A DNA stretch of 64,000 nt from Malachius bipustulatus (taxonomy: Eukaryota > Arthropoda > Insecta > Coleoptera > Melyridae): assembly GCA_910589415.1 (NCBI GenBank), contig OU342634.1, forward strand, positions 3,906,001-3,970,000, in the 5' to 3' direction. Positions within the stretch are counted from its first letter, which is position 1; every line of letters starts with the position of its first letter. Below are positions 43,183-54,089 of this stretch, in pieces. The position numbers were made by a program, and so were the translations under genes. The notes below the pieces were generated by a model that was given only the letters and a program-made list of their open reading frames with translations, did not search any database and was not told the DNA's origin.

Positions 43183-44247
43183 CTATGTTTGAGTCTGTGA
43201 TGATTGGTTTGGACTTAAAAAATGTTGTCCACGTCTGAAATCAAACCTTTGATAGTGGATTCCCGCTGGCCAGAATGATGGCTGATATACAGCATCCTTG
43301 TGTATTGGCTTGACACCCACTAAGAAGCAGTTGTTATGTCGCATAACTGTACTAGTATTCAATTTCTTGACTTGGATGTCGTCTGCTTCACTATTTGTCT
43401 TGTTAGCAACATATTCGTGCACTATTTTTTCATCTACCTGATCTTTAGCTCGTGAGATAAACAACCAGATTTTTCTATCATTTTCAGATTTATGACTTCT
43501 AGATTGAAAGTTTATGTTCTGAAGGGTATTGTCCCTGACTTAGATCTGCTTACCCAACCTGCGGTCTTTTCTTGTGTTTTTTTCTCTTCACTACAGCAAA
43601 ACTGTCAGTGCCATCATGACTAGCACCCACAATCTCAATGTTATGCTTGGTGGGCTCATCATCTGTTGTATAATCTTCCGAGTTGATAATAGGAGGGCAA
43701 TCTTTGTTAGCTAGATTAATGCATTTATCCATAATTTTTCTTTGTTTACTTTCAATTTCAGATAAGCCTGTATTATTTATTTTTACAGTTTTATTGGTAA
43801 CAGCTGGTGAAATGTTTTTGCCAGTAATGCTGTTTTTTCCTTCATTATGATAGCTTATCTGTTGATAGGTACATTAATTTTATCATTGCCTCTTGTTTCA
43901 AGGATTTTCTCATATTTTGTTCTAGTTTCCATTAATTGAGTTTCTAGTCTACATACCTTTTCTTTAAGTAGTGAATTAGTTAAGGCTTGCTCACTAACTA
44001 GGATTTTAAGGGCTGTGAACGCTTCCATGGAGAAATTGTACCCACCATCAGCAGCAGGTTCCTCATTGTAGTAATGACTAGTTTTCATAGCACATTCCCT
44101 TGAGTTACATCTGTATAACACCTCACATGATCTTTGAGCACATGAACTGTGATAATGAGTGCCACAAACACACTTTACACTATTTTTAACATCTTTATTA
44201 CAATATTTGCAGACATCCTTTGGATGTAAATATTTCTCATCATCCAT
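43183..44247 (-). pseudogene. LINE ORF1 remains (PHD-like finger, coiled coil)
   Basis: Three open blocks (44247-43855, 43732-43550, 43464-43183) make up a frameshifted ORF1. The first has a Cys/His cluster (CKYCNKDVKNSVKCVCGTHY, CAQRSCEVLYRCNSREC) and a coiled coil (LLKEKVCRLETQLMETRTKY). The last has the conserved ORF1 tail type (MFISRAKDQVDEKIVHEYV, CFLVGVKP, PSFWPAGIHYQRF). The protein would bind LINE RNA. Confidence 0.7.
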
Positions 44248-45169
44248 CTTGAATTCAATACTCCTTAGGGTGTCCTTTTTCGAAAATTTTAATCAAAATG
44301 GCAGTCTCAACTTTTAACAACCTCCACTGGCAAAGCACATGATTTGAAATAACTATTACGATAGTGTTTGCTTTTATTTATTATCGGGAACGGAATTACA
44401 GGCATTCAAAGTTCACCTATTCCCTGAGTTCAAAACAATTTTTCAAAGTAGCATCGTTGTTCAAATTCGAGCTCAAAAATACAACTATAATAAATTTTGA
44501 ATAATATCATCGAATATGTATCCGCGCAACGATTATTGTTTTTAACTTTGTTGGATTTGCCATTTCATATGTTTCCATGGTAACATCTATCTGGGTATTA
44601 TTGTAGACCTAAACATTATTTTTCTGCCTGAAGAAGGGTAGTGCAATGTTGTGACTTTTTTGTCAACAAAAGTGTTCATATCTTAGTTACTACGCGCGCC
44701 CTGAAATACAACATAACTATTCGCGTGTTGTATTTTGTACACCAGGCCTAAAAACAACCATAAAACAACCACTTTTAATATAAGGAAAACAAATAACGTA
44801 AAGTGCGTGTAAACAACACTTCACCAATAGGTTAGATAGCCACCATGAGTGCGCATGAAGTATTAAACAAAAATGGCCGCCACCATAGTTATAGTGGTGT
44901 ACCAAATACACCAGCGCGAGTAGTTAAAGGTTAAGGGGGCCATACTGGAGAAAAAAGTATAAGTGAACTTAGAATCCTTAATCCACAATGGATGCTGTGG
45001 CGGTGTCCGTGTCCGCCATTTCGGGATCACGCTGTATGTATAAATATCTCTAGCGAGATATTCAACCATCCTAGGCAGTTTTCCACACGCATAATTGGCA
45101 CAAAAACTAAAGGAGGGGCATAAACATTTTAAAATAAATAAATTGGGGACGTAATTTTTTTAATTTTGT

Positions 45170-45890
45170 TGAAAGGGAATTATGTATACCCATCATTGCA
45201 CTGGCTCCGTCTGCACCGAAACCTATTAAATTGTTTTTATAATCACTATCATTTTTAAGAAGAAAGTCTTTTATTTTTGACTATAATGCCTCTGCAGTTG
45301 CACTTGGCCCGGGTAATAATCCTAAGAACAAGTCCTTCACTTTATTATTATTATCAACTACCTTAGACACCAATGCCAAACTTTTTATAAAGCCTTTGTC
45401 CGTAGATTCATCCACTATTAGGGAAAATTTACGGCTTTTTAATAAATTCAATGTTTGTTCAAAACCATGCATACCAGTTAATTTATTAACGATCGCTGTA
45501 GCTTTTGTACGAGCATTTGTGAATCGTTTGGCAATTTCCGAGTCTGTAAAATTACTTCGAATGATTTGAGACAAATGGTCCATTACGTTAAATGGTAAAT
45601 TATGCTCTGCGGCAAACAAGGCCATTCTATTTCCGCACTTTTAATACTGTTTTCCAAAGCTATGTTTGTTTGAAAAGCTGTTATAGATTTTAATGTTAGA
45701 GTTCTGATTTTCCACATACCAGGTCTTTATTACATGCTTTACAATAAGCATACTTGGGTCCCTTTTTGCTCTTCTCCAACCAGCCCTTGAATTGTTTCTC
45801 TTGTTTCCAGCTATCTTGGTATTTCTGCACATATGACTTCTTTTTTCTTTTTTTTTTCGGAGCAAATTCAGACCTTCTTCAGAAGACAAG
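45170..45890 (-). pseudogene. hAT-type transposase fragment, second family
   Basis: About 45870-45735 translates to SYVQKYQDSWKQEKQFKGWL and AYCKACNKDL, a degenerate BED-like finger start. The 45625-45281 frame has HLSQIIRSNFTDSEIAKRF and SRKFSLIVDESTDKGFIKSL, where VDESTD is the first catalytic region of KRBA2/ZBED-like hAT transposases. The rest is missing, and frameshifts separate the blocks. It differs from the intact hAT at 25.8 kb. Confidence 0.7.
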
Positions 45891-47110
45891 ACGGTGATGA
45901 GGCAGCACTTTCAATGGCTTTGGAAGTGGATAGTTTTGGACCCATCATTCATCTGCATTTATTTTCTTTATGATTATCTAACAGTTTACCTAAAAATTCC
46001 CTAAGAGTAAAATCAAAACTTAGATTCTTTTGTTTTTTTAATCACAAAATTTTTATAATTAGTGTAACAACCAGACACCTACCCCGAACTACGAATTTAT
46101 TTTTTCGTTTTTCTCGAGCTGTTTTTTTTTTCAATTCATCGACAGCAATTTTTCTTTCCCTAAAATTAATTTCTACAAATCCATAAAATTATATTTTTTT
46201 CTCGATCAAAGTAAAATTCTTTTTACTTGAAGTCGGCGTTTCAAAGCATTTGTATTTCTTGGTAAAACAAAAACAAAATGAAGCAAAACGTTTTGTCTCA
46301 GATCAAAACGACTAGACGCACATTTGAAAAGCAAAACCGTTTTTTCTAACATTTCAGACAAACACGTTTCGTTCTATTTTAAAGCACATTGAACAGACAA
46401 TCAGTAAGTCAAACACAATGCTTTCTATCGCTACAAATTTACTTCGTCAGTGTGTCTAATGTTTTGCGTTTCATCTGAGGAGGATGTAGCTGCAGTTTGT
46501 CTTTTTTGGTTATATTCGCAAATGTGTCGTGAAACTGAAAAATCTGAAAGAAATTATTGGGTGCATCCTTTAAATAAAAAACGAACAAAAAATAATTATA
46601 AAAAATAATACCCACCTTGATAGTAGCAGCAGAAACATGAATAATTAATGAAATAAAGCCCCAGTTGGTACTTTACTTTTAAGCAGACCTTGCAGGGTTT
46701 ATTTTATTCTCAATAGGCGGTGATTTACAAAGACCTGCTACTTATCTATTGAAACATGCAAGTACATTATAGCTAATTTTACTTACCTGTAATTATTATT
46801 ATTATGGGGAGACTTCATATTTTTTGTTAAATGCAACCTGTAATATTAAAAAAGCTGAGAAGGGAATAAATGTGTTTCAAAAATAAATAAAAAACAATTA
46901 ATTGGCTTCCGCAGGAGCCGAGTTCAAGTAATACAGTCAGCCAATGTATTCTTAACTTCTCTCTACTTTCTACAGTATCTACTATTAATAATAATAAAAC
47001 TAGCTGAAATTAAACAACAAATTTATTATGTATTACAGATTGATATTAAATAATTGAAATAAAATAATTATTATTAATAATTGGAATAAATATAAAATGG
47101 TGTTTTCAGA
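45891..47110. other. No gene recognised; presumed left flank of the Harbinger element
   Basis: AT-rich. It should contain the left terminus of the PIF/Harbinger element, but I could not identify a convincing inverted repeat. Confidence 0.4.
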
Positions 47111-47379
47111 ATGTCTGACCTTTCATTTCTCTCATCTTCTGATGAGGAGGAACAGCAACCGGTGAGGTTCAGACGTCCGAGAGTCATGAGAGACAGGTCT
47201 AGTCCTTTTGACACTTTCGATGAAGAAGAATTTAAAATGCGGTTTAGATTCAGCAAAGCCTCCGTGAGACAAATTTTAGAATTAATAATGATAATGATAA
47301 TTGTTGGCCATGGTATACCCAAAAAATGATAAATGAAACAAGATTGTAGGTCAATGGGTATAAATTTATTTATAATAGT

Positions 47380-47421
47380 CTGTCAACTAGTTTCGGGCAA
47401 GGTCACCCATCTTCAGGACAG
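47380..47421 (-). ncRNA. Candidate hammerhead ribozyme, Penelope unit A
   Basis: Minus strand: helix I CTGTC (47421-47417) and GACAG (47384-47380) pair perfectly. Core CTGAAGA keeps all invariant bases (CTGANGA). Helix II is GGGT/GCCC with loop GACCTT. GAAA is followed by a tiny helix III at ACTAGT and a GTT cleavage triplet. It matches the motif at 6858-6897 in layout but not in stem sequence. The base of helix II has a T/C apposition. Confidence 0.6.
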
Positions 47422-48252
47422 CTGAAAGTAAGGTGAGATGGTGTTACATGTTTTTCAAACAATTATTAGTTTATTGTCAAAAAATTATTTGTCTTTGTAC
47501 ACTTACTTGTCAGCTTTACAGATCCCCAAAATTCCACTCTAGGGCGAGAATGATAATAAAATAGCAAAAATTTTTCCACTAAGTAAGGTTACAACACGTG
47601 GGGAAGATATAATGTGGACAAAAAACTCTCAAACTCTCAGTTTTTGAATTAAAAGATTTTTCCAAAGTGGATTAATCGCATTAAAAGTTGAAGACTTACA
47701 TTACAAATGTTTGAATTTACAAATTATATAACTATAAAGGCAAGTTAAACGGCAGAATGTCGTGAAGCGACATTCTCCGGCGGGTGTTCAAGAACGACAA
47801 AATGGTTACGTTATTTAAATTTCATATCGGACCAGACTCCCTCCTTCCTTCTCTATCTCCATGTCAATTTGTTAGATTGAATGTTCCTTCAAAATTGATT
47901 GACTCAATGAATGGAATTGAAGTTGACATACGAGAAATGATAAAAACAAAAAAGAAGAAGAAAGTGTACAAGTTAAAAATATCCATGTCATATTTCATCG
48001 AATGAAGCATGTCAATTGACATCCTTCATCCACGAAACGTGAATGTCATGTGTGTCAATTTATATCATTATAAAAATATCTTTGTTTACATCCAGACTTA
48101 AACAGAACAACAATCAAAATTTCCACGACCAATACAAGAAATAAAAATCTAACAATTGATTATAATATTATTAGAAATAGATTACTATTGTAAGAATAGT
48201 GTGGTTGTTGAATTTGTTATTGCAATTATGGAAAAAGAAGATGAAAGTTTAT
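47422..48252 (-). mobile_element. Penelope unit A 3' non-coding region
   Basis: It lies between the ORF stop and the hammerhead-like motif. The 73-aa plus-strand ORF (47784-48005) is repeated identically in unit B (51158-51379) only because the whole unit is duplicated. No domain is seen. Confidence 0.6.
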
Positions 48253-50715
48253 TTAAGTGACTGTAGAATTTGTAAAAAGGTTTTTGTATATGGGATTGAA
48301 TCTAAAAATTTGTGTTTGTTGATTTAAACAATTGGAGCCATTCTCCACTAATGCCTTATGGATTTCCAGATTTTCAAGGAGATCGAGAAGCAATCCTCTT
48401 GTGTTGGTATGAACCAAGATTTCACTGTCCCTGTCAGGGTCAAAATTATGACTGTTTTGTTCCAAATGATTTCCAAAATGAGATTTATCGCTTTTAGTTA
48501 TGTGCTCTCTTATTCTAGTTCTAAGGCTTCTACAAGTTTGACCGACGTAAATCGAATCACAATCTGAACACCTCAGCCTGTAAACCCCACTTTTGTCAAG
48601 TTTATTAAATTTGTCTTTATTATGGATTAAATTTTGTGCTAAAGAGTTAACCGAAGAAAAAGAAATTTTGGAGTTCGAATGTTTCTGGACTATGTTGGCG
48701 ACCCGCTCAGAGATGGGTCCAATGTAAGGGACAGAAAAATATTTAAAAGTGTGATTTTGGACTATTGGTGTGGTTATGTATGAAGAAGATCTTATGTTAT
48801 TATTAAGGTATTTGTTGTTGATTTTGTCGATAATGTGTCTGTCGAAACCATTGTTGAATGCTATAGTATGTAGTAATTTGATTTCGTTATTGTAATTTTC
48901 ATTGCTTAATGGGGTATTATTTAGTCTATGTATGTATGTTCTGAAGGCTGCTATTTTGTATTTGAATGGGTGGGATGAATTAAAATGGATTACATGATCA
49001 GTCTGTGTTGGTTTCCTATATATGTCAAATGATAAATTGTTATTGTCATGTGCTATTGTTAGATCTAGAAAATTAATTTTCCTGTTATTTTCAGTTTCCA
49101 TTGTGAACTTGATGTTTGGATGAATTGTGTTTAAGTGGTCCATTATCTCCATAGCTGTGTTATTGTCCCCCTCTATCACCGCGAAGCAATCGTCGACATA
49201 TCTAGTCCAGAACTTAACTTTGGTGAAAAGTTCAGTCTTACTGAACCCAACCTCAACATAGTTCATGAAAAACTCCGCAAGAAGAGGCGACAGACTGCTC
49301 CCCATGGCTAAGCCATCATTTTGTGACCAAAAAGTGTTATTGAATTGGCAAAAGTTCTGTTTTAAGGCGTACCTAAGCAAGGAGATCAAATCAATCGCAT
49401 CCTCCAATGGGATGTTATCCTTGAGGTATTTAAATACTATGTCAACGGTGAGCTCAACAGGGACGGAAGTGAACAGATTCGTAACATCATAAGAAACAAG
49501 GATTTGACTGTCTGTAACGTTCAAGTTGGAAACTCTGTCAATAAACTGCCTACTATTTTTAATTGCAAATTTTGGTGTAAAATTAGTTAAGTTTAATAGT
49601 ATGTTCTTTAGAAAGATGTTCAAATTACAACTGGGTGTGCCTATTTGAGAGACTACTGGTCTTATCGGGATGTTATCTTTATGGATCTTTGGCAAGCCAT
49701 ACAATCTGGGTGGGTGAAAGTTGGAAGGAATGATGGACTTGGCTCCATATTTATTAAGGGTGGCCGATAGAGTTTTTGTTAGTTTTTTAAGGTTGTTATA
49801 GTATTTGTTAGTGGGATTGTGACTCAATTTTGTGAAGTTGTTGTTGTCGAGGAAATCTTTTATTTTAGAGTTGTAAGAGTTTTTGTTTAAGATGACTACA
49901 CAATTACCTTTATCTGCTTTTGTTATTATTAAGTTGTTGTTAGTAATTTTCTTTTTGATTTTAATTAAAGTGGACATTTCTTTATTGTGTATACCTTCAC
50001 GTTTCATTTTATTGTGTAGACTGATATAGTTGTAGAGAGTGTTGCTACATTGATTTCTCATAATTCGTTTTGTCTCTGTATTGGTGTCACTTTTTTCAAT
50101 TACAAAATCAATATGTAGTGAAAGCTTCTGTAATTCTTTGATGTTAAAATTAAAGACTGAATATTTTAATCCCTTATTGATGAGAGCCAGTTCCCCAGAT
50201 GTAAAATTGACTCCCGACAGATTGACAGTTCTTTCATTAAATTTGTGAGTAGATATCTCAAAGTTTTGGTCCCTATTTTTCTGGGCTCTTAGTGAAGTAA
50301 GCTTGTTGTTCAACCTATTGTGTTTCTCTAAATTAGCGTAACCTAAACTTTCCTGTATATCTGTGTGAATGTCATTGAACACAAAGAAAGGAATAATAGA
50401 TGTGATCCGATTATACAAAATTTTGAGTTTGTGATTAAAATTGTCCAATAGTCTATAGTGTCTCTTTATCTGACCTTTCATGATGTCTCTTGAAATCTTC
50501 TCTCTTAGAATCTGTGGTATGTTCTTGGAAGTTTTAACCCTGGCAAAAGTTGGTGTTAGTTCTTCATGTAAGCATCTTTGTATGAACCAGATGTCTGCCC
50601 TTGTTTCGCACCTCTTGATGGAGAATTTCCGGAATCTGTAGACCAGGCGATCGACTTCAAATGAATAATGATAATTGTTGGCCATGGTATACCCAAAAAA
50701 TGATAAATGAAACAA
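48253..50715 (-). CDS. Penelope-like reverse transcriptase/GIY-YIG endonuclease, unit A, 820 aa
   Basis: Reverse transcriptase blocks run from about residue 265 to 600: IITKADKGNCVVIL, RLYGLPKIHKDNIPIRPVVS, LVSYDVTNLFTSVPV, GLAMGSSLSPLLAEFFMNYV and TRYVDDCFAVI (YVDD active site, about 505). The C-terminal GIY-YIG nuclease starts at about 707 (GVYRLRCSDCDSIYVGQTCR), with RTRIREHI and a later Glu in LENLEIHKAL. The N-terminal ~260 residues are basic and helical, as in the family. The ORF begins inside the next unit's leader; Met 11 (MANNYHYSF) is an alternative start. It is intact and probably competent. Confidence 0.95.
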   Translation of the reverse strand: MFHLSFFGYTMANNYHYSFEVDRLVYRFRKFSIKRCETRADIWFIQRCLHEELTPTFARVKTSKNIPQILREKISRDIMKGQIKRHYRLLDNFNHKLKILYNRITSIIPFFVFNDIHTDIQESLGYANLEKHNRLNNKLTSLRAQKNRDQNFEISTHKFNERTVNLSGVNFTSGELALINKGLKYSVFNFNIKELQKLSLHIDFVIEKSDTNTETKRIMRNQCSNTLYNYISLHNKMKREGIHNKEMSTLIKIKKKITNNNLIITKADKGNCVVILNKNSYNSKIKDFLDNNNFTKLSHNPTNKYYNNLKKLTKTLSATLNKYGAKSIIPSNFHPPRLYGLPKIHKDNIPIRPVVSQIGTPSCNLNIFLKNILLNLTNFTPKFAIKNSRQFIDRVSNLNVTDSQILVSYDVTNLFTSVPVELTVDIVFKYLKDNIPLEDAIDLISLLRYALKQNFCQFNNTFWSQNDGLAMGSSLSPLLAEFFMNYVEVGFSKTELFTKVKFWTRYVDDCFAVIEGDNNTAMEIMDHLNTIHPNIKFTMETENNRKINFLDLTIAHDNNNLSFDIYRKPTQTDHVIHFNSSHPFKYKIAAFRTYIHRLNNTPLSNENYNNEIKLLHTIAFNNGFDRHIIDKINNKYLNNNIRSSSYITTPIVQNHTFKYFSVPYIGPISERVANIVQKHSNSKISFSSVNSLAQNLIHNKDKFNKLDKSGVYRLRCSDCDSIYVGQTCRSLRTRIREHITKSDKSHFGNHLEQNSHNFDPDRDSEILVHTNTRGLLLDLLENLEIHKALVENGSNCLNQQTQIFRFNPIYKNLFTNSTVT

Positions 50716-50753
50716 GATTGTAGGTCAATGGGTATAAATTTATTTATAATAGT

Positions 50754-50795
50754 CTGTCAACTAGTTTCGGGCAAGGTCACCCATCTTCAGGACAG
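50754..50795 (-). ncRNA. Candidate hammerhead ribozyme, Penelope unit B
   Basis: Exact copy of the motif at 47380-47421, shifted by 3374 bp. It lies between the two ORFs, so self-cleavage here would separate unit-length RNAs. The third copy at the right end (54128-54146) keeps only the 3' half (from GCCCGAAAC onward) because the insertion starts there. Confidence 0.6.
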
Positions 50796-51626
50796 CTGAA
50801 AGTAAGGTGAGATGGTGTTACATGTTTTTCAAACAATTATTAGTTTATTGTCAAAAAATTATTTGTCTTTGTACACTTACTTGTCAGCTTTACAGATCCC
50901 CAAAATTCCACTCTAGGGCGAGAATGATAATAAAATAGCAAAAATTTTTTCACTAAGTAAGGTTACAACACGTGGGGAAGATATAATGTGGACAAAAAAC
51001 TCTCAAACTCTCAGTTTTTGAATTAAAAGATTTTTCCAAAGTGGATTAATCGCATTAAAAGTTGAAGACTTACATTACAAATGTTTGAATTTACAAATTA
51101 TATAACTATAAAGGCAAGTTAAACGGCAGAATGTCGTGAAGCGACATTCTCCGGCGGGTGTTCAAGAACGACAAAATGGTTACGTTATTTAAATTTCATA
51201 TCGGACCAGACTCCCTCCTTCCTTCTCTATCTCCATGTCAATTTGTTAGATTGAATGTTCCTTCAAAATTGATTGACTCAATGAATGGAATTGAAGTTGA
51301 CATACGAGAAATGATAAAAACAAAAAAGAAGAAGAAAGTGTACAAGTTAAAAATATCCATGTCATATTTCATCGAATGAAGCATGTCAATTGACATCCTT
51401 CATCCACGAAACGTGAATGTCATGTGTGTCAATTTATATCATTATAAAAATATCTTTGTTTACATCCAGACTTAAACAGAACAACAATCAAAATTTCCAC
51501 GACCAATACAAGAAATAAAAATCTAACAATTGATTATAATATTATTAGAAATAGATTACTATTGTAAGAATAGTGTGGTTGTTGAATTTGTTATTGCAAT
51601 TATGGAAAAAGAAGATGAAAGTTTAT

Positions 51627-54089
51627 TTAAGTGACTGTAGAATTTGTAAAAAGGTTTTTGTATATGGGATTGAATCTAAAAATTTGTGTTTGTTGATTTA
51701 AACAATTGGAGCCATTCTCCACTAATGCCTTATGGATTTCCAGATTTTCAAGGAGATCGAGAAGCAATCCTCTTGTGTTGGTATGAACCAAGATTTCACT
51801 GTCCCTGTCAGGGTCAAAATTATGACTGTTTTGTTCCAAATGATTTCCAAAATGAGATTTATCGCTTTTAGTTATGTGCTCTCTTATTCTAGTTCTAAGG
51901 CTTCTACAAGTTTGACCGACGTAAATCGAATCACAATCTGAACACCTCAGCCTGTAAACCCCACTTTTGTCAAGTTTATTAAATTTGTCTTTATTATGGA
52001 TTAAATTTTGTGCTAAAGAGTTAACCGAAGAAAAAGAAATTTTGGAGTTCGAATGTTTCTGGACTATGTTGGCGACCCGCTCAGAGATGGGTCCAATGTA
52101 AGGGACAGAAAAATATTTAAAAGTGTGATTTTGGACTATTGGTGTGGTTATGTATGAAGAAGATCTTATGTTATTATTAAGGTATTTGTTGTTGATTTTG
52201 TCGATAATGTGTCTGTCGAAACCATTGTTGAATGCTATAGTATGTAGTAATTTGATTTCGTTATTGTAATTTTCATTGCTTAATGGGGTATTATTTAGTC
52301 TATGTATGTATGTTCTGAAGGCTGCTATTTTGTATTTGAATGGGTGGGATGAATTAAAATGGATTACATGATCAGTCTGTGTTGGTTTCCTATATATGTC
52401 AAATGATAAATTGTTATTGTCATGTGCTATTGTTAGATCTAGAAAATTAATTTTCCTGTTATTTTCAGTTTCCATTGTGAACTTGATGTTTGGATGAATT
52501 GTGTTTAAGTGGTCCATTATCTCCATAGCTGTGTTATTGTCCCCCTCTATCACCGCGAAGCAATCGTCGACATATCTAGTCCAGAACTTAACTTTGGTGA
52601 AAAGTTCAGTCTTACTGAACCCAACCTCAACATAGTTCATGAAAAACTCCGCAAGAAGAGGCGACAGACTGCTCCCCATGGCTAAGCCATCATTTTGTGA
52701 CCAAAAAGTGTTATTGAATTGGCAAAAGTTCTGTTTTAAGGCGTACCTAAGCAAGGAGATCAAATCAATCGCATCCTCCAATGGGATGTTATCCTTGAGG
52801 TATTTAAATACTATGTCAACGGTGAGCTCAACAGGGACGGAAGTGAACAGATTCGTAACATCATAAGAAACAAGGATTTGACTGTCTGTAACGTTCAAGT
52901 TGGAAACTCTGTCAATAAACTGCCTACTATTTTTAATTGCAAATTTTGGTGTAAAATTAGTTAAGTTTAATAGTATGTTCTTTAGAAAGATGTTCAAATT
53001 ACAACTGGGTGTGCCTATTTGAGAGACTACTGGTCTTATCGGGATGTTATCTTTATGGATCTTTGGCAAGCCATACAATCTGGGTGGGTGAAAGTTGGAA
53101 GGAATGATGGACTTGGCTCCATATTTATTAAGGGTGGCCGATAGAGTTTTTGTTAGTTTTTTAAGGTTGTTATAGTATTTGTTAGTGGGATTGTGACTCA
53201 ATTTTGTGAAGTTGTTGTTGTCGAGGAAATCTTTTATTTTAGAGTTGTAAGAGTTTTTGTTTAAGATGACTACACAATTACCTTTATCTGCTTTTGTTAT
53301 TATTAAGTTGTTGTTAGTAATTTTCTTTTTGATTTTAATTAAAGTGGACATTTCTTTATTGTGTATACCTTCACGTTTCATTTTATTGTGTAGACTGATA
53401 TAGTTGTAGAGAGTGTTGCTACATTGATTTCTCATAATTCGTTTTGTCTCTGTATTGGTGTCACTTTTTTCAATTACAAAATCAATATGTAGTGAAAGCT
53501 TCTGTAATTCTTTGATGTTAAAATTAAAGACTGAATATTTTAATCCCTTATTGATGAGAGCCAGTTCCCCAGATGTAAAATTGACTCCCGACAGATTGAC
53601 AGTTCTTTCATTAAATTTGTGAGTAGATATCTCAAAGTTTTGGTCCCTATTTTTCTGGGCTCTTAGTGAAGTAAGCTTGTTGTTCAACCTATTGTGTTTC
53701 TCTAAATTAGCGTAACCTAAACTTTCCTGTATATCTGTGTGAATGTCATTGAACACAAAGAAAGGAATAATAGATGTGATCCGATTATACAAAATTTTGA
53801 GTTTGTGATTAAAATTGTCCAATAGTCTATAGTGTCTCTTTATCTGACCTTTCATGATGTCTCTTGAAATCTTCTCTCTTAGAATCTGTGGTATGTTCTT
53901 GGAAGTTTTAACCCTGGCAAAAGTTGGTGTTAGTTCTTCATGTAAGCATCTTTGTATGAACCAGATGTCTGCCCTTGTTTCGCACCTCTTGATGGAGAAT
54001 TTCCGGAATCTGTAGACCAGGCGATCGACTTCAAATGAATAATGATAATTGTTGGCCATGGTATACCCAAAAAATGATAAATGAAACAA
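51627..54089 (-). CDS. Penelope-like reverse transcriptase/GIY-YIG endonuclease, unit B, 820 aa
   Basis: Protein identical to that of unit A. Same RT blocks (YVDD at about 505) and GIY-YIG domain (from about 707). The ORF starts in the 109-bp partial unit next to the Harbinger target duplication. Since this is the 5'-most unit on the minus strand, it would be the first translated from a transcript started upstream. Confidence 0.95.
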   Translation of the reverse strand: MFHLSFFGYTMANNYHYSFEVDRLVYRFRKFSIKRCETRADIWFIQRCLHEELTPTFARVKTSKNIPQILREKISRDIMKGQIKRHYRLLDNFNHKLKILYNRITSIIPFFVFNDIHTDIQESLGYANLEKHNRLNNKLTSLRAQKNRDQNFEISTHKFNERTVNLSGVNFTSGELALINKGLKYSVFNFNIKELQKLSLHIDFVIEKSDTNTETKRIMRNQCSNTLYNYISLHNKMKREGIHNKEMSTLIKIKKKITNNNLIITKADKGNCVVILNKNSYNSKIKDFLDNNNFTKLSHNPTNKYYNNLKKLTKTLSATLNKYGAKSIIPSNFHPPRLYGLPKIHKDNIPIRPVVSQIGTPSCNLNIFLKNILLNLTNFTPKFAIKNSRQFIDRVSNLNVTDSQILVSYDVTNLFTSVPVELTVDIVFKYLKDNIPLEDAIDLISLLRYALKQNFCQFNNTFWSQNDGLAMGSSLSPLLAEFFMNYVEVGFSKTELFTKVKFWTRYVDDCFAVIEGDNNTAMEIMDHLNTIHPNIKFTMETENNRKINFLDLTIAHDNNNLSFDIYRKPTQTDHVIHFNSSHPFKYKIAAFRTYIHRLNNTPLSNENYNNEIKLLHTIAFNNGFDRHIIDKINNKYLNNNIRSSSYITTPIVQNHTFKYFSVPYIGPISERVANIVQKHSNSKISFSSVNSLAQNLIHNKDKFNKLDKSGVYRLRCSDCDSIYVGQTCRSLRTRIREHITKSDKSHFGNHLEQNSHNFDPDRDSEILVHTNTRGLLLDLLENLEIHKALVENGSNCLNQQTQIFRFNPIYKNLFTNSTVT

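Larger units (their letters stand above)
37265..44290 (-). mobile_element. CR1/L2-like LINE, interrupted by two other elements
   Basis: Minus-strand order: ORF1 remains (44247-43183), endonuclease (43138-42517), RT (41426-40059), then a 3' UTR cut by the pogo element and resuming at 37416. The far end reads CCCGTGGTCGAATAAATGAT followed by (GTT)(ATT)n at about 37290-37266, that is, a microsatellite-type tail rather than poly(A). ORF1 with a PHD-like finger, an APE endonuclease and a microsatellite tail fit the CR1/L2 group. The EN-RT linker is lost or replaced by 41404-42514. The 5' limit is approximate. Confidence 0.75.
37165..45036. mobile_element. TIR element enclosing a nest of insertions (7.9 kb)
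   Basis: The left end TACAGGTTGATCCCGAAATG and the right end CATTTCGGGATCACGCTGTA are inverted. About 27 of 30 terminal bases match (continuing GACGGACACGG / CCGTGTCCGC). The LINE at about 37265-44290 fills most of the interior. Stripped of insertions, the element would be roughly 0.9 kb, with no transposase of its own. The short TACAGGGTGTTGTAGAGGAT at 37196 looks like another element end just inside the left TIR. Confidence 0.7.

Noticed and set aside
47784..48005. 73-aa plus-strand ORF repeated at 51158-51379
   Set aside because: It lies in the Penelope 3' region antisense to the element and is duplicated with the unit. No domain or homologue is recognised.
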